The notes under the pieces were generated by a model, which did not search any database, was not told where the DNA came from, and saw only the letters and a program-made list of their open reading frames with translations. Shown here one piece after another: positions 53,450 to 62,968 of a DNA stretch of 64,000 bases. The stretch is from Bacteroides sp. (GTDB taxonomy: Bacteria; Bacteroidota; Bacteroidia; Bacteroidales; Muribaculaceae). The stretch is taken from NCBI GenBank assembly GCA_014802345.1, contig JAAVCM010000027.1, forward strand, positions 1 to 64,000. Direction: 5' to 3'. Numbering within the stretch: the first letter of the stretch is position 1; every line of letters starts with the position of its first letter. A program made the position numbers and the translations under genes.

Positions 53450-54808
53450 TTATTTTATCCAGCCTTTGTTCTGGAATTCACAGTTGCGCCAACCCTCCTC
53501 GATACGGATATATGTGTTCTTGATTTTATTGGCAAGCCAGTTGTCGAGGATTTCCTGACGGCGTGCGTTCTCATACATACCCTTTATCAACTGGAAGTCA
53601 TCGGAAATATTGGCCTTATGGCCGGGAATACGCTCGGTCAGCTTGACCATTGCGACAATCTCATGGTTGGTCTTGGGGTCGTTCATCACGAAAGGTTCCG
53701 AGATGTCGCCCGGCTCCATGTCGGCGACGCGCTTGGCTATTTCCTGAGGAAGATCCGACATATTGAAGCGGGTGGAACCGGTCTCGCGGTTCACCATACG
53801 ACCCTTGTTGTTGCGGGTATCCTTGTCCTGCGAAAGGAAAGTGACGGCCTCCTCGAAAGTGAATTTCTTGTCAAGGATGTCGGAGCGGAGCGAGTCCATA
53901 CGGTTGACGGCATCGGTGAGGTCCTTTTCAGCCACCTTCGGTTTCAGGAGGATGTGGCGGACATTGATACGGTCGCCTCGTTTCTCGATAAGCTGGATGA
54001 TATGGAAACCGAACTCCGTCTCGACAATCTTCGAGACCTTCTTGGGATCATTGAGGTTGAAGGCTACGGCAGAGAATTCAGGGACAAACTCGGCACGGCC
54101 GCTGAAACCGAGCTCACCGCCACGCTGACCGCTGACAGGGTCCTCGGAATAGAGGATGGCAAGAGTGGAGAAAGGGGTCTCTCCCTTGTTGACCTGCTCG
54201 GTGAAGTTGCGCAGACGTGCCTTGACATCCTCGATGGCCTCGCGGGGAATGGCGGGGGCGACAGTCAGAATCTGCGTCTCGACCTGCAAGGGAACCCAAG
54301 GCACACTGTCGGTCGGTATCTTTTCGAAATAACGGCGCACGTCGGCAGGGGTCGACTTGATGTTCTTCGTGAGACTGCGCTGCACTTCCTGAATCCTCGC
54401 GCGATTGCCGACCATCTCGATGAGCGACTCGCGGAGTGCGGGGAAGGATTTGTTGAAATACTGCTCCACCTTCTCCTTAGAACCGAGGTTCATGATATAG
54501 GCGTTGAGCTGCTGCTCGACATTCTGAAACACCATGGCTTCGGGAACCTCGATGGTGTCCATCTCCGCCTGATGAAGATAGAGCTTTTCGATGGCAAGCT
54601 GTTCAGGGACGGTGCAGTAAGGGTCGCCGGGGATGGGCGTGCCTTCATAACGCATAGTCTGGTAAGCCTCTTCGATTTCCGACTTCCATATAGGCTGGTC
54701 ACCTACGACCCAAGCCACTTCTTCGACCACATTGTCAGTACCGGCCGACACATAGACTGCTCCCGAGAGGAGGAGTATGCCAAGAAATATGATTGATTTG
54801 ATTTTCAC
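53450..54808 (-). CDS. SurA-like periplasmic peptidyl-prolyl isomerase
   Basis: The 452-aa chaperone/isomerase for outer-membrane proteins has a signal peptide (IIFLGILLLSGAVYVSAG) and a SurA N-terminal helical domain (VAWVVGDQPIWKSEIEEAY). Two parvulin domains follow: one with FSTLAILYSEDPVSGQRGGELGFSGR...FGFHIIQLIEKRG, one starting VRHILLKPKV. I chose a GTG start at 54808: the track start at 54934 precedes the promoter at 54875-54907, and only the GTG gives a proper signal peptide. It heads the operon with the OstA-like gene and mutL. Confidence 0.88.
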   Translation of the reverse strand: MKIKSIIFLGILLLSGAVYVSAGTDNVVEEVAWVVGDQPIWKSEIEEAYQTMRYEGTPIPGDPYCTVPEQLAIEKLYLHQAEMDTIEVPEAMVFQNVEQQLNAYIMNLGSKEKVEQYFNKSFPALRESLIEMVGNRARIQEVQRSLTKNIKSTPADVRRYFEKIPTDSVPWVPLQVETQILTVAPAIPREAIEDVKARLRNFTEQVNKGETPFSTLAILYSEDPVSGQRGGELGFSGRAEFVPEFSAVAFNLNDPKKVSKIVETEFGFHIIQLIEKRGDRINVRHILLKPKVAEKDLTDAVNRMDSLRSDILDKKFTFEEAVTFLSQDKDTRNNKGRMVNRETGSTRFNMSDLPQEIAKRVADMEPGDISEPFVMNDPKTNHEIVAMVKLTERIPGHKANISDDFQLIKGMYENARRQEILDNWLANKIKNTYIRIEEGWRNCEFQNKGWIK

Positions 54809-54874
54809 TTGCTTATAGGGATGAAATGAGTGAGAATTCAGATTTTGGTTTATATGATTCAAAAATATCAGCCC

Positions 54875-54907
54875 CAAAGTTACTAAAAATTCTCCAACCC
54901 CGCCAAA
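54875..54907 (-). promoter_or_regulatory. Bacteroidetes promoter for surA-like/ostA/mutL operon
   Basis: On the minus strand TTTG is at 54907-54904 and TAACTTTG at 54882-54875, with a 21-nt spacer. The transcript start would be near 54867, leaving about 60 nt before the GTG. The rest of the 310-nt divergent gap to dut shows only an imperfect TACTTTCG at 55010-55017 facing dut. Confidence 0.7.
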
Positions 54908-55122
54908 ATCAATGCGATTTAAAGAAAATTTCACACTCGAAAGCCACAGATCTCCACCCCGCCGACAGAAATATTCGATAAAAAATGATGTTATTTGCAG
55001 GAATTTTGCTACTTTCGCTTGTTAATTATATAAGTCCGTCCCGGCAGAATCAATTCTGACGGCTCACCGACAGCATTTCAATAGGTTTCAACTATTCTCA
55101 ACCGTATTTTTTCAGCTTTACG

Positions 55123-55566
55123 ATGGAACATCTCAAGGTCAAAATCATCAACGACTCCTCTAATCCCCTCCCCGCTTACGAAACTCCGTCATCAGCAGGA
55201 ATGGATGTGCGCGCCAAGCTCGACGCTCCCGTCACACTCCAGCCGCTTGAACGCGCCCTGATTCCGACAGGGCTCCGTATGCAGCTCCCGCAGGGCTACG
55301 AGTGTCAGGTCAGACCCCGCTCCGGACTCGCGCTGAAACATGGCATCTCCCTCGTGAACACTCCCGGAACCATTGACGCTGACTATCGCGGTGAAATCGG
55401 AATCATAGTCATCAACCTCTCTAACGAGCCTTACACCATCACCAACGGCGAGCGCATCGCCCAACTGGTCATCAAGGAGTATGTCCACATCACTTGGGAG
55501 CAGGTGGACCGAATCGACACGACCGTGCGCGGCGATGGTGCTTTCGGACACACAGGCGTAAACTGA
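55123..55566 (+). CDS. dut: dUTP diphosphatase
   Basis: The 147-aa trimeric dUTPase converts dUTP to dUMP and keeps uracil out of DNA. All five motifs are visible: SAGMDVRA, PRSGLALKHG, NTPGTIDADYRGEI, NGERIAQLVI and GDGAFGHTG at the C-terminus. Normal length. It starts a plus-strand gene string with a TPR protein 28 nt downstream. Confidence 0.96.
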   Translation: MEHLKVKIINDSSNPLPAYETPSSAGMDVRAKLDAPVTLQPLERALIPTGLRMQLPQGYECQVRPRSGLALKHGISLVNTPGTIDADYRGEIGIIVINLSNEPYTITNGERIAQLVIKEYVHITWEQVDRIDTTVRGDGAFGHTGVN

Positions 55567-55594
55567 GAGACTTTTCACCCCCAAGTGCCAGACA

Positions 55595-57343
55595 ATGAAA
55601 CAACTCCCCGTCCTCATCCTTACAATCCTCACGCTCGGAGCCATATCGGTGATGGCAAAGAGTCCGCGCAACTCCGACCTGCGGGCTCAGGAGGATATCC
55701 GTAAAGCGGATTACATCTACCTCGAAGCCCTGCGAGCAAAATCGCAGGGTCAGCACGACGCGGCCTATTCACTCTTGCAGCGTGCAAGCGAACTGAACGG
55801 AGCCGACAAGGATGTCGGTGTCGAACTCTCGCTCTATCTCCTGCGTCTTTCAGAGACCGATTCGACACTCCTCGACCGGTCGATGGGACTGCTCAGGGAC
55901 TACGTCGAGGCAAATCCTGCCGATAAGTATTACGGCGGCCGCTATGCCATGCTCAACGAGCAGCTACTCAACCGCAAGGAGGCTGTCAGGACATGGGAAC
56001 GGCTTCACACATATCACCCCGAGGAACTTGAAATCACCTACCGCTACGCCAATGCACTCGGGCAGGGGGGCGACGAGGCTGACCGCGACCGTGCGATAGC
56101 CGTCTATGACTCTGTCGAGATAGCCGAAGGGAAGAGCATCCCCCTGACGACCAAGAAAATCCAGATTTTCTTTGCCCGGCAGGACACCGCTTCGATTCTC
56201 GGCGAGGCTGACCGTCTGCGCGAATCATCGCCGAAAAACGTGGAATTTCAGGTATTTTCAGGCGACATCTATTCAATGTTCGGCGAGAAAGACAAGGCAA
56301 AGGCTTTCTACGACGCCGCCTGTGAGCTCGACCCTTCTAGTGGCGTAGCCTACTATTCGCGTGCGCAGTTCTACAACTCACTCGGCGACAGTGCCGCCTT
56401 CAACCGGGAGGTCTTTCAGGCTCTCCAACAGAAAAGCCTCGACGTTGAAACCAAGCTCGCAATACTAAGGAGCTACATCCAGCAGATGTATAACGACTCG
56501 ACGCAGCTTCCGCGAATCGGCAAACTTTTCGATGTCCTCATCGACCAGCACCCCCACGAAGCCGACATCCACGCACTCTATGCACGCTACCTGATTCTCA
56601 CAAAGGACTACGCTGGCGCGGCGGAGCAGACTGAGCGCGCCCTCGACCTCGACCCGGCCGATCAGGAGGGGTGGGAAATGCTTACCTCGCTCTACTTGCA
56701 GGAGGAGAAACTGGACAAGGCTATGGCAGCCGTCAAACGCTCGTTCCGCTACTATCCTGAGAACGCCCATCAGTATCTCGTCCTCGGTTCCATCCTTGAC
56801 CAGAAGGGTGAACGGGAAAAAGCACCGGTCGAATATGCGCGCGCACTTGAACTCATCGACTCGGCCGACACCAAGACCATCTCACGCATCTACGGCGCTA
56901 TGGGCGACAATCTCTATGCCCGACAGCTTGCCGACAGTGCCTTCGTCCTCTATCAGAAATCAATCCTCTACGACCCCGAGAACTATATGGCGCTCAACAA
57001 CTGTGCCTACTATCTCGCCTGTGAGGGCCGTGACCTCGACAAAGCCCTCTCGATGATTGAGACCGCTTCGGCAGCCGAACCTGACAACGCGACGACGCTC
57101 GACACTTACGCTTGGGTCCTTTTCAAACGCAAGGACTATGCCAAGGCTCACGAAATCATCGACCGCACGATGGAACTGACCGATGAACGTTCAGAGGAGA
57201 TACTCGAACACGCCGGCGACATATATTTCATGGACGGTGACCCCGACGGCGCCCTCGAATTCTGGAAAGAGGCCCTGAAACTCGATCCGAAAAACGAGCT
57301 TCTGCAACGGAAAGTCAAACATAAGACCTATTTCTTCAAATGA
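55595..57343 (+). CDS. Exported TPR-repeat protein
   Basis: The 582-aa protein has a signal peptide (LPVLILTILTLGAISVMA). At least ten tetratricopeptide units run through the chain (for example AIAVYDSVEIAEGKSIPLTT, AKAFYDAACELDPSSGVAYY, AGAAEQTERALDLDPADQEG, ALEFWKEALKLDPKNELLQR). It probably scaffolds an envelope complex. Position between dut and a DUF4292 lipoprotein, overlapping the latter as ATGA, is a gene order I expect in other Bacteroidales. No enzymatic domain is present. Confidence 0.85.
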   Translation: MKQLPVLILTILTLGAISVMAKSPRNSDLRAQEDIRKADYIYLEALRAKSQGQHDAAYSLLQRASELNGADKDVGVELSLYLLRLSETDSTLLDRSMGLLRDYVEANPADKYYGGRYAMLNEQLLNRKEAVRTWERLHTYHPEELEITYRYANALGQGGDEADRDRAIAVYDSVEIAEGKSIPLTTKKIQIFFARQDTASILGEADRLRESSPKNVEFQVFSGDIYSMFGEKDKAKAFYDAACELDPSSGVAYYSRAQFYNSLGDSAAFNREVFQALQQKSLDVETKLAILRSYIQQMYNDSTQLPRIGKLFDVLIDQHPHEADIHALYARYLILTKDYAGAAEQTERALDLDPADQEGWEMLTSLYLQEEKLDKAMAAVKRSFRYYPENAHQYLVLGSILDQKGEREKAPVEYARALELIDSADTKTISRIYGAMGDNLYARQLADSAFVLYQKSILYDPENYMALNNCAYYLACEGRDLDKALSMIETASAAEPDNATTLDTYAWVLFKRKDYAKAHEIIDRTMELTDERSEEILEHAGDIYFMDGDPDGALEFWKEALKLDPKNELLQRKVKHKTYFFK

Positions 57344-58212
57344 CCTGCCGAAATTTTTCACCCATATCACGCAACAACCTTCTATTGACAGCACTCGTCA
57401 TGGTGCTGTCAATTCTGGTATCCGGATGCCACTCCTCACGCTCTGGAATCACGAGCGGAGGTGATTACCGCACCGACCCCGGAGCTGCACTGACCAAAAG
57501 CGAACTGACCGACCTTTTCAACGCACTTGAAGGGAGCTACGGCAGTTGGGAAACCGTCAAGATGCCTGTGACGCTCAATCTCAACAGCCCCAAGAGTGTC
57601 AGCATCGGCGGGACTCTGACAATGGAGCGTGAACGCTCGGTCAATATCTCGTTCCGCTTCTTCGGGATGGAGGTGGCATCTCTTATGGTGACGCAGGACA
57701 GCGTCTTCGCCACCTACAAGCTCGACCGCATATATTTTGCCGAAAGTATCCGTGACCTCATGGGTGGTTTCCCGGCAACCGTAGGCAATCTTCAGGACCT
57801 TCTGCTCGGAAGACCATTCGTCCTCGGCGAGAGTGCGCCCTCGCTCTCCCGCTGCCGTCTGAGCGGCAACGGAACGACATGGACCATCACTCCTGACTTC
57901 GCGCCGATGGGTATGGGTTATGACTTCACCGTTGACACTCCTACGGGAAATGTCGAACTGCTGACCGTCAACCTTCCCTCACGCAACCCCATCATCGCCG
58001 ACTACTCAGATTTTGCCCTGTCCTCCACGGGTCCTATGGCAGGAAGCACGTCCATCTCCACTCGCACATCGGCCGCACGCTTTGAAGGCGAAATAGTCCT
58101 CAACCCCAAGAAAGCGGAGTGGGACAAGGGTTCGGCGAAATCATGGAGCGTACCTAAGGGCTATACCCGTGTGCGCGCCGATGAAATCATCAAGAAGCTC
58201 AACCGCAAATAA
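57340..58212 (+). CDS. DUF4292 lipoprotein
   Basis: The 290-aa product has a lipobox (LVSGC, Cys about 30). The mature fold is lipoprotein-carrier-like (LolB-like): MPVTLNLNSPKSVSIGGTLTMERERSVNISFRFFGMEVASLMVTQDSVFA, then VGNLQDLLLG. That points to binding a hydrophobic partner in the periplasm. It is coupled by a 4-nt overlap to the TPR gene and followed by the EnvC-like gene, so a joint envelope role is likely (inference). Confidence 0.85.
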   Translation: MTCRNFSPISRNNLLLTALVMVLSILVSGCHSSRSGITSGGDYRTDPGAALTKSELTDLFNALEGSYGSWETVKMPVTLNLNSPKSVSIGGTLTMERERSVNISFRFFGMEVASLMVTQDSVFATYKLDRIYFAESIRDLMGGFPATVGNLQDLLLGRPFVLGESAPSLSRCRLSGNGTTWTITPDFAPMGMGYDFTVDTPTGNVELLTVNLPSRNPIIADYSDFALSSTGPMAGSTSISTRTSAARFEGEIVLNPKKAEWDKGSAKSWSVPKGYTRVRADEIIKKLNRK

Positions 58213-58265
58213 TCCTCCCTTAAAACTCCAACCCCTAAACCAAACTCTAAACTTTAAAATCTTAA

Positions 58266-59681
58266 ATGTCCCATAGCCTTGGAATTTTGAGCCGTTGTGT
58301 CGCCGTCGTCCTGACGGTAATGATGCTTGCAGTCATTCCTGCGGATGCCCAGACAAGAAAAAAGACTACACGCACCTCCTCCCCTACCCGCCAGAGGACA
58401 ATGGAGAGCGTGAAGAAAGACAAGACAAACACCGAGCGAAAAATCTCCGAGACATCCACCCGCATCCAGACCAACGCACAGGAGCTGAACCGACAACTGA
58501 ACAAGCTCAACTCCCTCAATGCCGACATCGAGGCAACCCGCTCGCAGGCTGAGGGGCTGCGCCAGCACATCGACTCACTCGGAAATGCAATCAACGTCAC
58601 CGCCGACTCAATCAACAGCCTCAACGATGAACTTGAAAGTATGCGGCGCGCCTACGTCAAGGCTCTGAAAGACCTGCAACCCCATGCCGGGGCTGCCAAC
58701 GACCTCTCGTTCATCTTCTCGGCCGAAACATTTGCCGAGGCTTACAGCCGTATCCGTTACCTGCGCCAGTTCTCGGCATGGCGTGAGCGCAAAGCCCAGA
58801 ACATCCGTGATGCAGTCGAACGTATATCCGACCGCCGGGCCCACCTCACATCGCTGCGCCACAGTCAGGACAAAGCCTACCGTAAGGCCGAGGAGACCCA
58901 GCAGACCCTGAGCAAACAGCAAGCGCAGTCGGAACAGATGGTCAATCAGTTGCGCAAGGAGGACAGTGCTCTGCGCCGTTCACTCAACGAACAGAAGCAG
59001 AAGGCTGCCGCACTTGACCGCGAACTCGACCGACTGATTGCCGCAGAGCAGGCGCGCATAGCGCGCGAGGAGGAAGCCGCCCGCCGGAGGGCAGAGAAGG
59101 CTAAGGAAAAAAACAAGACCAAACCGGCGACCGCAACCAAACCTGCAACCTCTAAGGAAACCGCAGCCCATAGCGCAACGGAGACCGAAAAGCCGTCGGC
59201 AAAGGCTGTCGCTTCTGCCAACGCGACCACCCAGACAGCCGCTGCCGCAGACCTGTCGGCTCTCTCCGGCTCATTTGCCGCCAACAAGGGTCGGCTTCTC
59301 TTCCCTGTCGCGGGCAAATACAAGGTCGTCCGCCGCTTCGGACGCCAGCCCCACCCCACTCTACCCCATGTCGAGACCGACAATTCCGGCATCGACATTG
59401 AGGTTGGAACCGGCTCAGAAGCCCGTTCAGTCTTCGCCGGTTCCGTCTCGGCAATCTTCAAGCAGGACGGCTTCAATTCAATAGTAATGATACGCCACGG
59501 CCGCTACATAACCATCTATGCCGGACTTGCTTCCGTCAATGTGAAACCGGGCGACGTAGTGAAAGCCGGACAGTCCCTCGGCAGAATCTACTCCGACCCG
59601 GAGGACGGCAACCGCACTATACTCCACTTCGAAATCCGCAACGAGCGGCAGAAACTAAATCCATCGCAATGGGTAAGGTGA
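58266..59681 (+). CDS. EnvC-like murein hydrolase activator, degenerate M23 domain
   Basis: The 471-aa exported protein has a signal peptide (ending ADAQ) and a long coiled coil at about 40-270. A Lys/Ala/Thr-rich linker follows, then a LytM/M23 domain at about 345-465. The zinc motif HxGxD appears as NSGIDIEV, the Tyr-Ala-His as YAGL, and HxH as ILHFEI, so key ligands are missing, as in EnvC. Such proteins switch on amidases at the division site rather than cut peptidoglycan themselves. It follows the DUF4292 gene by 53 nt. Confidence 0.87.
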   Translation: MSHSLGILSRCVAVVLTVMMLAVIPADAQTRKKTTRTSSPTRQRTMESVKKDKTNTERKISETSTRIQTNAQELNRQLNKLNSLNADIEATRSQAEGLRQHIDSLGNAINVTADSINSLNDELESMRRAYVKALKDLQPHAGAANDLSFIFSAETFAEAYSRIRYLRQFSAWRERKAQNIRDAVERISDRRAHLTSLRHSQDKAYRKAEETQQTLSKQQAQSEQMVNQLRKEDSALRRSLNEQKQKAAALDRELDRLIAAEQARIAREEEAARRRAEKAKEKNKTKPATATKPATSKETAAHSATETEKPSAKAVASANATTQTAAAADLSALSGSFAANKGRLLFPVAGKYKVVRRFGRQPHPTLPHVETDNSGIDIEVGTGSEARSVFAGSVSAIFKQDGFNSIVMIRHGRYITIYAGLASVNVKPGDVVKAGQSLGRIYSDPEDGNRTILHFEIRNERQKLNPSQWVR

Positions 59682-59743
59682 GAAACCTTAGGGGCGATAA
59701 ATTGGTTATATAAGAAGTGGAACATCAGAAAAAAATAAGATAT

Positions 59744-61447
59744 ATGAAAACTTTTGAAGAACTCGGTGTCAGCGAACCACTGCGCAAGGCAGTGGAGGAG
59801 CTTGGTTTTGAATCCCCAATGCCCGTACAGGAACGGGTCATCCCGCGGCTCCTCGGCGACGCCCACGATATTATCGCCCTTGCCCAGACCGGCACCGGCA
59901 AGACGGCAGCTTTCGGCCTGCCGGTACTCCAGCGTGTCAATCCCGAACTCAACAAGCCTCAGGCCCTCATCCTCGCCCCGACGCGTGAGCTTTGTCTGCA
60001 AATAGGCAGTGACCTCGCGGATTTCTCCAAGTATGTCCCCGACGTAAAGGTGCTGCCAGTCTACGGCGGTTCGAGCATAGAGAGCCAGATACGCTCACTG
60101 AAAAAAGGTGTGCAGATCATTGTCGCCACTCCGGGTCGTCTCATCGACCTCATCAAACGTGGTGTCGTGAAACTCGACGACGTCAACACCGTCGTGCTGG
60201 ACGAGGCCGACGAGATGCTCAACATGGGCTTCCTCGAATCGCTCGAACAGATTCTCTCCTACGTCCCCGAGGGTCGCAAGATGCTCCTTTTCTCGGCAAC
60301 AATGCCTGCCGACATAGCAAAGATTGCAAAACGCTACATGAAGGACTACGAGGAAATCGTGGTCGGCACGCGCAACGAGGGTGCGCAGAACGTGCGTCAC
60401 ATATATTATATGGTCAATGCCCGTGACAAGTATCTTGCCCTCAAACGTATCGTCGACAATTCGCCCAACATCTACGCCATCATCTTCTGCCGCACACGCC
60501 GCGACACTCAGGAGATTGCCGACAACCTTATCCGCGACGGATACAACGCCGAGGCGCTCCACGGCGACCTCTCGCAGCAGCAGCGTGACATCGTGATGAA
60601 GAAATTCCGTGACCGTGTAGTCACCCTTCTCGTGGCAACCGATGTGGCCGCGCGCGGTCTTGATGTCGATGACCTGACCCACGTCATCAACTATGGTCTC
60701 CCCGACGACACGGCTGTCTATACCCACCGTTCAGGCCGTACAGGACGTGCCGGCAAATCGGGTGTCTCAATCGCCATCATCCACTCGCGTGAGAAAGGCA
60801 AGCTGCGCGAAATCGAGCGCATCATCGGCAAGACCTTCGAGCGTAAGGATGTCCCGACCCCTGAACACATCATCGAGAAACAGCTCTACAACCTCGCCGA
60901 CCGTCTCGAACGCGTGAAGGTCAACGAGGAGGAGATAGCCCGCTATCTTCCCGGCATCTCGCGCAAGCTCGAATGGCTCTCCGAGGAGGACCTCCTCAAA
61001 CGTGTCATCTCCCTTGAATTCAACCGACTTCTCGACTACTACAAGGATGCGCCCAATATTGACTTCATCGACGCAAAGCCTACAAAAGCCGAGCGCAAGG
61101 GACGCAAGAGCGAACATGAACGCCCGAAAAACGACAAGGAGAAGGACCGCCGTACTGCCGAGCGCGGCATGGAGCGCGTCTACATCAACGTCGGCAAGCG
61201 CGACGGATTCTTTGCAGGCAACCTGATTGATATGCTCAACAAACTCATCCCCGGCAAGCGTGTCGACGTAGGCCGTATCGACCTGCTCCCCGGCTATTCG
61301 CTCTTTGATGTAAAGAAGTCGGATGCCCGCAAGGTCGTAGGCGCGCTGACCGGTTCGGAGTTCTACGGCAAACGCATCCACAGCGAGATAGCCGATGCGG
61401 AGCGCGACTATTCGAAGATAGCCGAAAAACGCAAGAACAAGAAATAG
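59744..61447 (+). CDS. DEAD-box RNA helicase with DbpA-type RNA-binding domain
   Basis: The 567-aa product has the Q motif (FEELGVSEPLRKAVEELGFESPMPVQ), motif I AQTGTGKT (47-54), DEAD in VVLDEADEML, SAT in FSATMP, and the C-terminal lobe with ATDVAARGLDVDDLTHVINY and HRSGRTGRAGKSG. A charged linker leads to a DbpA-like RNA-binding domain (RVYINVGKRDGFFAGNLIDML). It probably remodels ribosomal or messenger RNA. The ATG at 59744 (MKTFEELGV) is preferred over the track GTG at 59717. Confidence 0.92.
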   Translation: MKTFEELGVSEPLRKAVEELGFESPMPVQERVIPRLLGDAHDIIALAQTGTGKTAAFGLPVLQRVNPELNKPQALILAPTRELCLQIGSDLADFSKYVPDVKVLPVYGGSSIESQIRSLKKGVQIIVATPGRLIDLIKRGVVKLDDVNTVVLDEADEMLNMGFLESLEQILSYVPEGRKMLLFSATMPADIAKIAKRYMKDYEEIVVGTRNEGAQNVRHIYYMVNARDKYLALKRIVDNSPNIYAIIFCRTRRDTQEIADNLIRDGYNAEALHGDLSQQQRDIVMKKFRDRVVTLLVATDVAARGLDVDDLTHVINYGLPDDTAVYTHRSGRTGRAGKSGVSIAIIHSREKGKLREIERIIGKTFERKDVPTPEHIIEKQLYNLADRLERVKVNEEEIARYLPGISRKLEWLSEEDLLKRVISLEFNRLLDYYKDAPNIDFIDAKPTKAERKGRKSEHERPKNDKEKDRRTAERGMERVYINVGKRDGFFAGNLIDMLNKLIPGKRVDVGRIDLLPGYSLFDVKKSDARKVVGALTGSEFYGKRIHSEIADAERDYSKIAEKRKNKK

Positions 61448-61496
61448 GACGGCATCCACTGACATAACCATAACACCAACACCTTTAACAATAAAA

Positions 61497-62126
61497 ATGA
61501 AAAAATATCTTCTGTCACTCACCGTAGCTCTCGGATCGCTTGCGGCGCTGGCGCAGACCACGGCGGCCGACCTCTTTACGTCGGCTCCCCAAAGCGTGTT
61601 TCCGCTCCTCGACCGCAACACAAGGCTCGATATGGTGGACTACTACAAGAACGGTATGGCAACCCAGTCACAGAACCAGCTCGACGGCCGTTCCGCTATC
61701 ACCGAGATGACTCCTGAATCAGTCACCGTCAAGATGTCGGACTCGTCGGCAAGCCAGCTTGTGGAACTGAAAGGGAGCGACGGTCCGGTGATAGCCCTCA
61801 TAAACACCGTTGCGACCCCCGGACTTGATTCGAACATCAAGTTTTTCGATGCCAACTGGAATCCACTCCCGCCTGCAAACTTTTTCACTCAGCCGGGATG
61901 GAAAGAGTGGCTCACGGAAAGCGGCCGTCAGCACGAAGCCGATGTGACGATGCAGGCACCCTTCATGCTCTCCTCCTACCGTATCGACCCTTCGACATCG
62001 ACACTGACACTGACCAACAATCTCGGCCGTTTTCTTGACAAGGAGATTTACGATGACCTGTCGTCCTACCTCAACCCGACCCTGACCTACACTTGGACCG
62101 GAAAAGGCTTTAAGCTGGCAAAGTAA
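61497..62126 (+). CDS. DUF3256 family exported protein
   Basis: The 209-aa product has a signal peptide (ending AALAQ). The DUF3256 pattern follows: ADLFTSAPQSVFPLLDRNTRLDMVDYYKNGM, DGRSAITEMTPESVTVKMSDSSASQLVEL, and a C-terminal LNPTLTYTWTGKGFK. It is known only from Bacteroidetes and of unknown function. It is the last gene before a strong terminator. Confidence 0.87.
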   Translation: MKKYLLSLTVALGSLAALAQTTAADLFTSAPQSVFPLLDRNTRLDMVDYYKNGMATQSQNQLDGRSAITEMTPESVTVKMSDSSASQLVELKGSDGPVIALINTVATPGLDSNIKFFDANWNPLPPANFFTQPGWKEWLTESGRQHEADVTMQAPFMLSSYRIDPSTSTLTLTNNLGRFLDKEIYDDLSSYLNPTLTYTWTGKGFKLAK

Positions 62127-62158
62127 GGATAGAGAGCAGGATAACACATATAACTGCA

Positions 62159-62200
62159 AACCCGAGGGGGTTCAGGCGACTGCCTGAACCCCCTCGGGTT
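62159..62200 (+). terminator. Strong bidirectional terminator between convergent genes
   Basis: A perfect 19-bp stem AACCCGAGGGGGTTCAGGC / GCCTGAACCCCCTCGGGTT has a 4-nt loop GACT. ATTTC follows on the plus strand and TTTGC on the minus strand. Confidence 0.93.
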
Positions 62201-62288
62201 ATTTCTATGAATCTGCCGCGTTTGTCAAGAAGACGGAGAGGCAGAAGCGGCTGCCACGGCTGAAATGTGGACGGAGCGTGGAGGAGAA

Positions 62289-62963
62289 TCAGTCGATGAA
62301 TCCGCGGAGGCGCAGATAGGCCTTGACAAGCTCCACGTTCTGCTCCATCGTCATCAGTGAGGAGTCGAGGGTGAGATGATAGCTCTTGGCATCGCCCCAA
62401 GTCTTATCGGTGAAGAAATTGTAGTAGTCCGCACGCCACTTGTTGGTCTTTCTTGCCATCGCCTCCGCCTTCACTGCATCTATCGCATCATTACGATCCA
62501 TGATGCGCTTCACACACTCCTCCATCGGCGCATGGACAAAGATGTTGACACAACGCGGATGATGGCGAAGGATATAGTCGGAACTGCGCCCCACGACGAC
62601 AAACGATTTTTCCTCCGCAGTGTGGAGCAGAAACTCGCTTATGCTCTTGTAAAGACCATCGTCGGAAATGGACGATGCACCCGTGTAGTAGCACATCGGA
62701 GTGACACCCATCGAAAAGCTGAACAGACCTTGCAGGAAAGTCGGGAAACGCTCGTCCTTCTTCTCGAAGAACTCGGGATTGACCCCGGCGTGCTTGGCCG
62801 ACTCGACAAGAAGCTCCTTGTCATAGTAGGCTATGCCGAGAGCATCGGCAAGAGCCTTGGCAAGAATACGGCCGCCGCTGCCGAACTGTCGGCCGACGGT
62901 GATTACAAACGGTGGACGGGCGGAGGGAGTGCTGTTGGGTGTAGATTTATCGTCAGTGGTCAT
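62289..62963 (-). CDS. Cytidylate kinase-like family protein
   Basis: The 224-aa P-loop kinase-like protein begins FVITVGRQFGSGGRILAKALADALG, the modified P-loop of the Cytidylate_kin_2 family. It is followed by YYDKELL and, later, VVGRSSDYILRHHPRCVNIFVHAP and CVKRIMDRNDAIDAVKA. The family is distinct from the Cmk of pyrimidine metabolism, and its substrate is not established. The nuclease-like gene lies 5 nt upstream in the same direction, so they are probably co-transcribed. Confidence 0.88.
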   Translation of the reverse strand: MTTDDKSTPNSTPSARPPFVITVGRQFGSGGRILAKALADALGIAYYDKELLVESAKHAGVNPEFFEKKDERFPTFLQGLFSFSMGVTPMCYYTGASSISDDGLYKSISEFLLHTAEEKSFVVVGRSSDYILRHHPRCVNIFVHAPMEECVKRIMDRNDAIDAVKAEAMARKTNKWRADYYNFFTDKTWGDAKSYHLTLDSSLMTMEQNVELVKAYLRLRGFID

Positions 62964-62968
62964 GGAAC

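Noticed and set aside
53264-54796. 510-aa plus-strand ORF
   Set aside because: Antisense shadow of the SurA-like gene; composition is a mirror of that gene and there is no domain or start signal.
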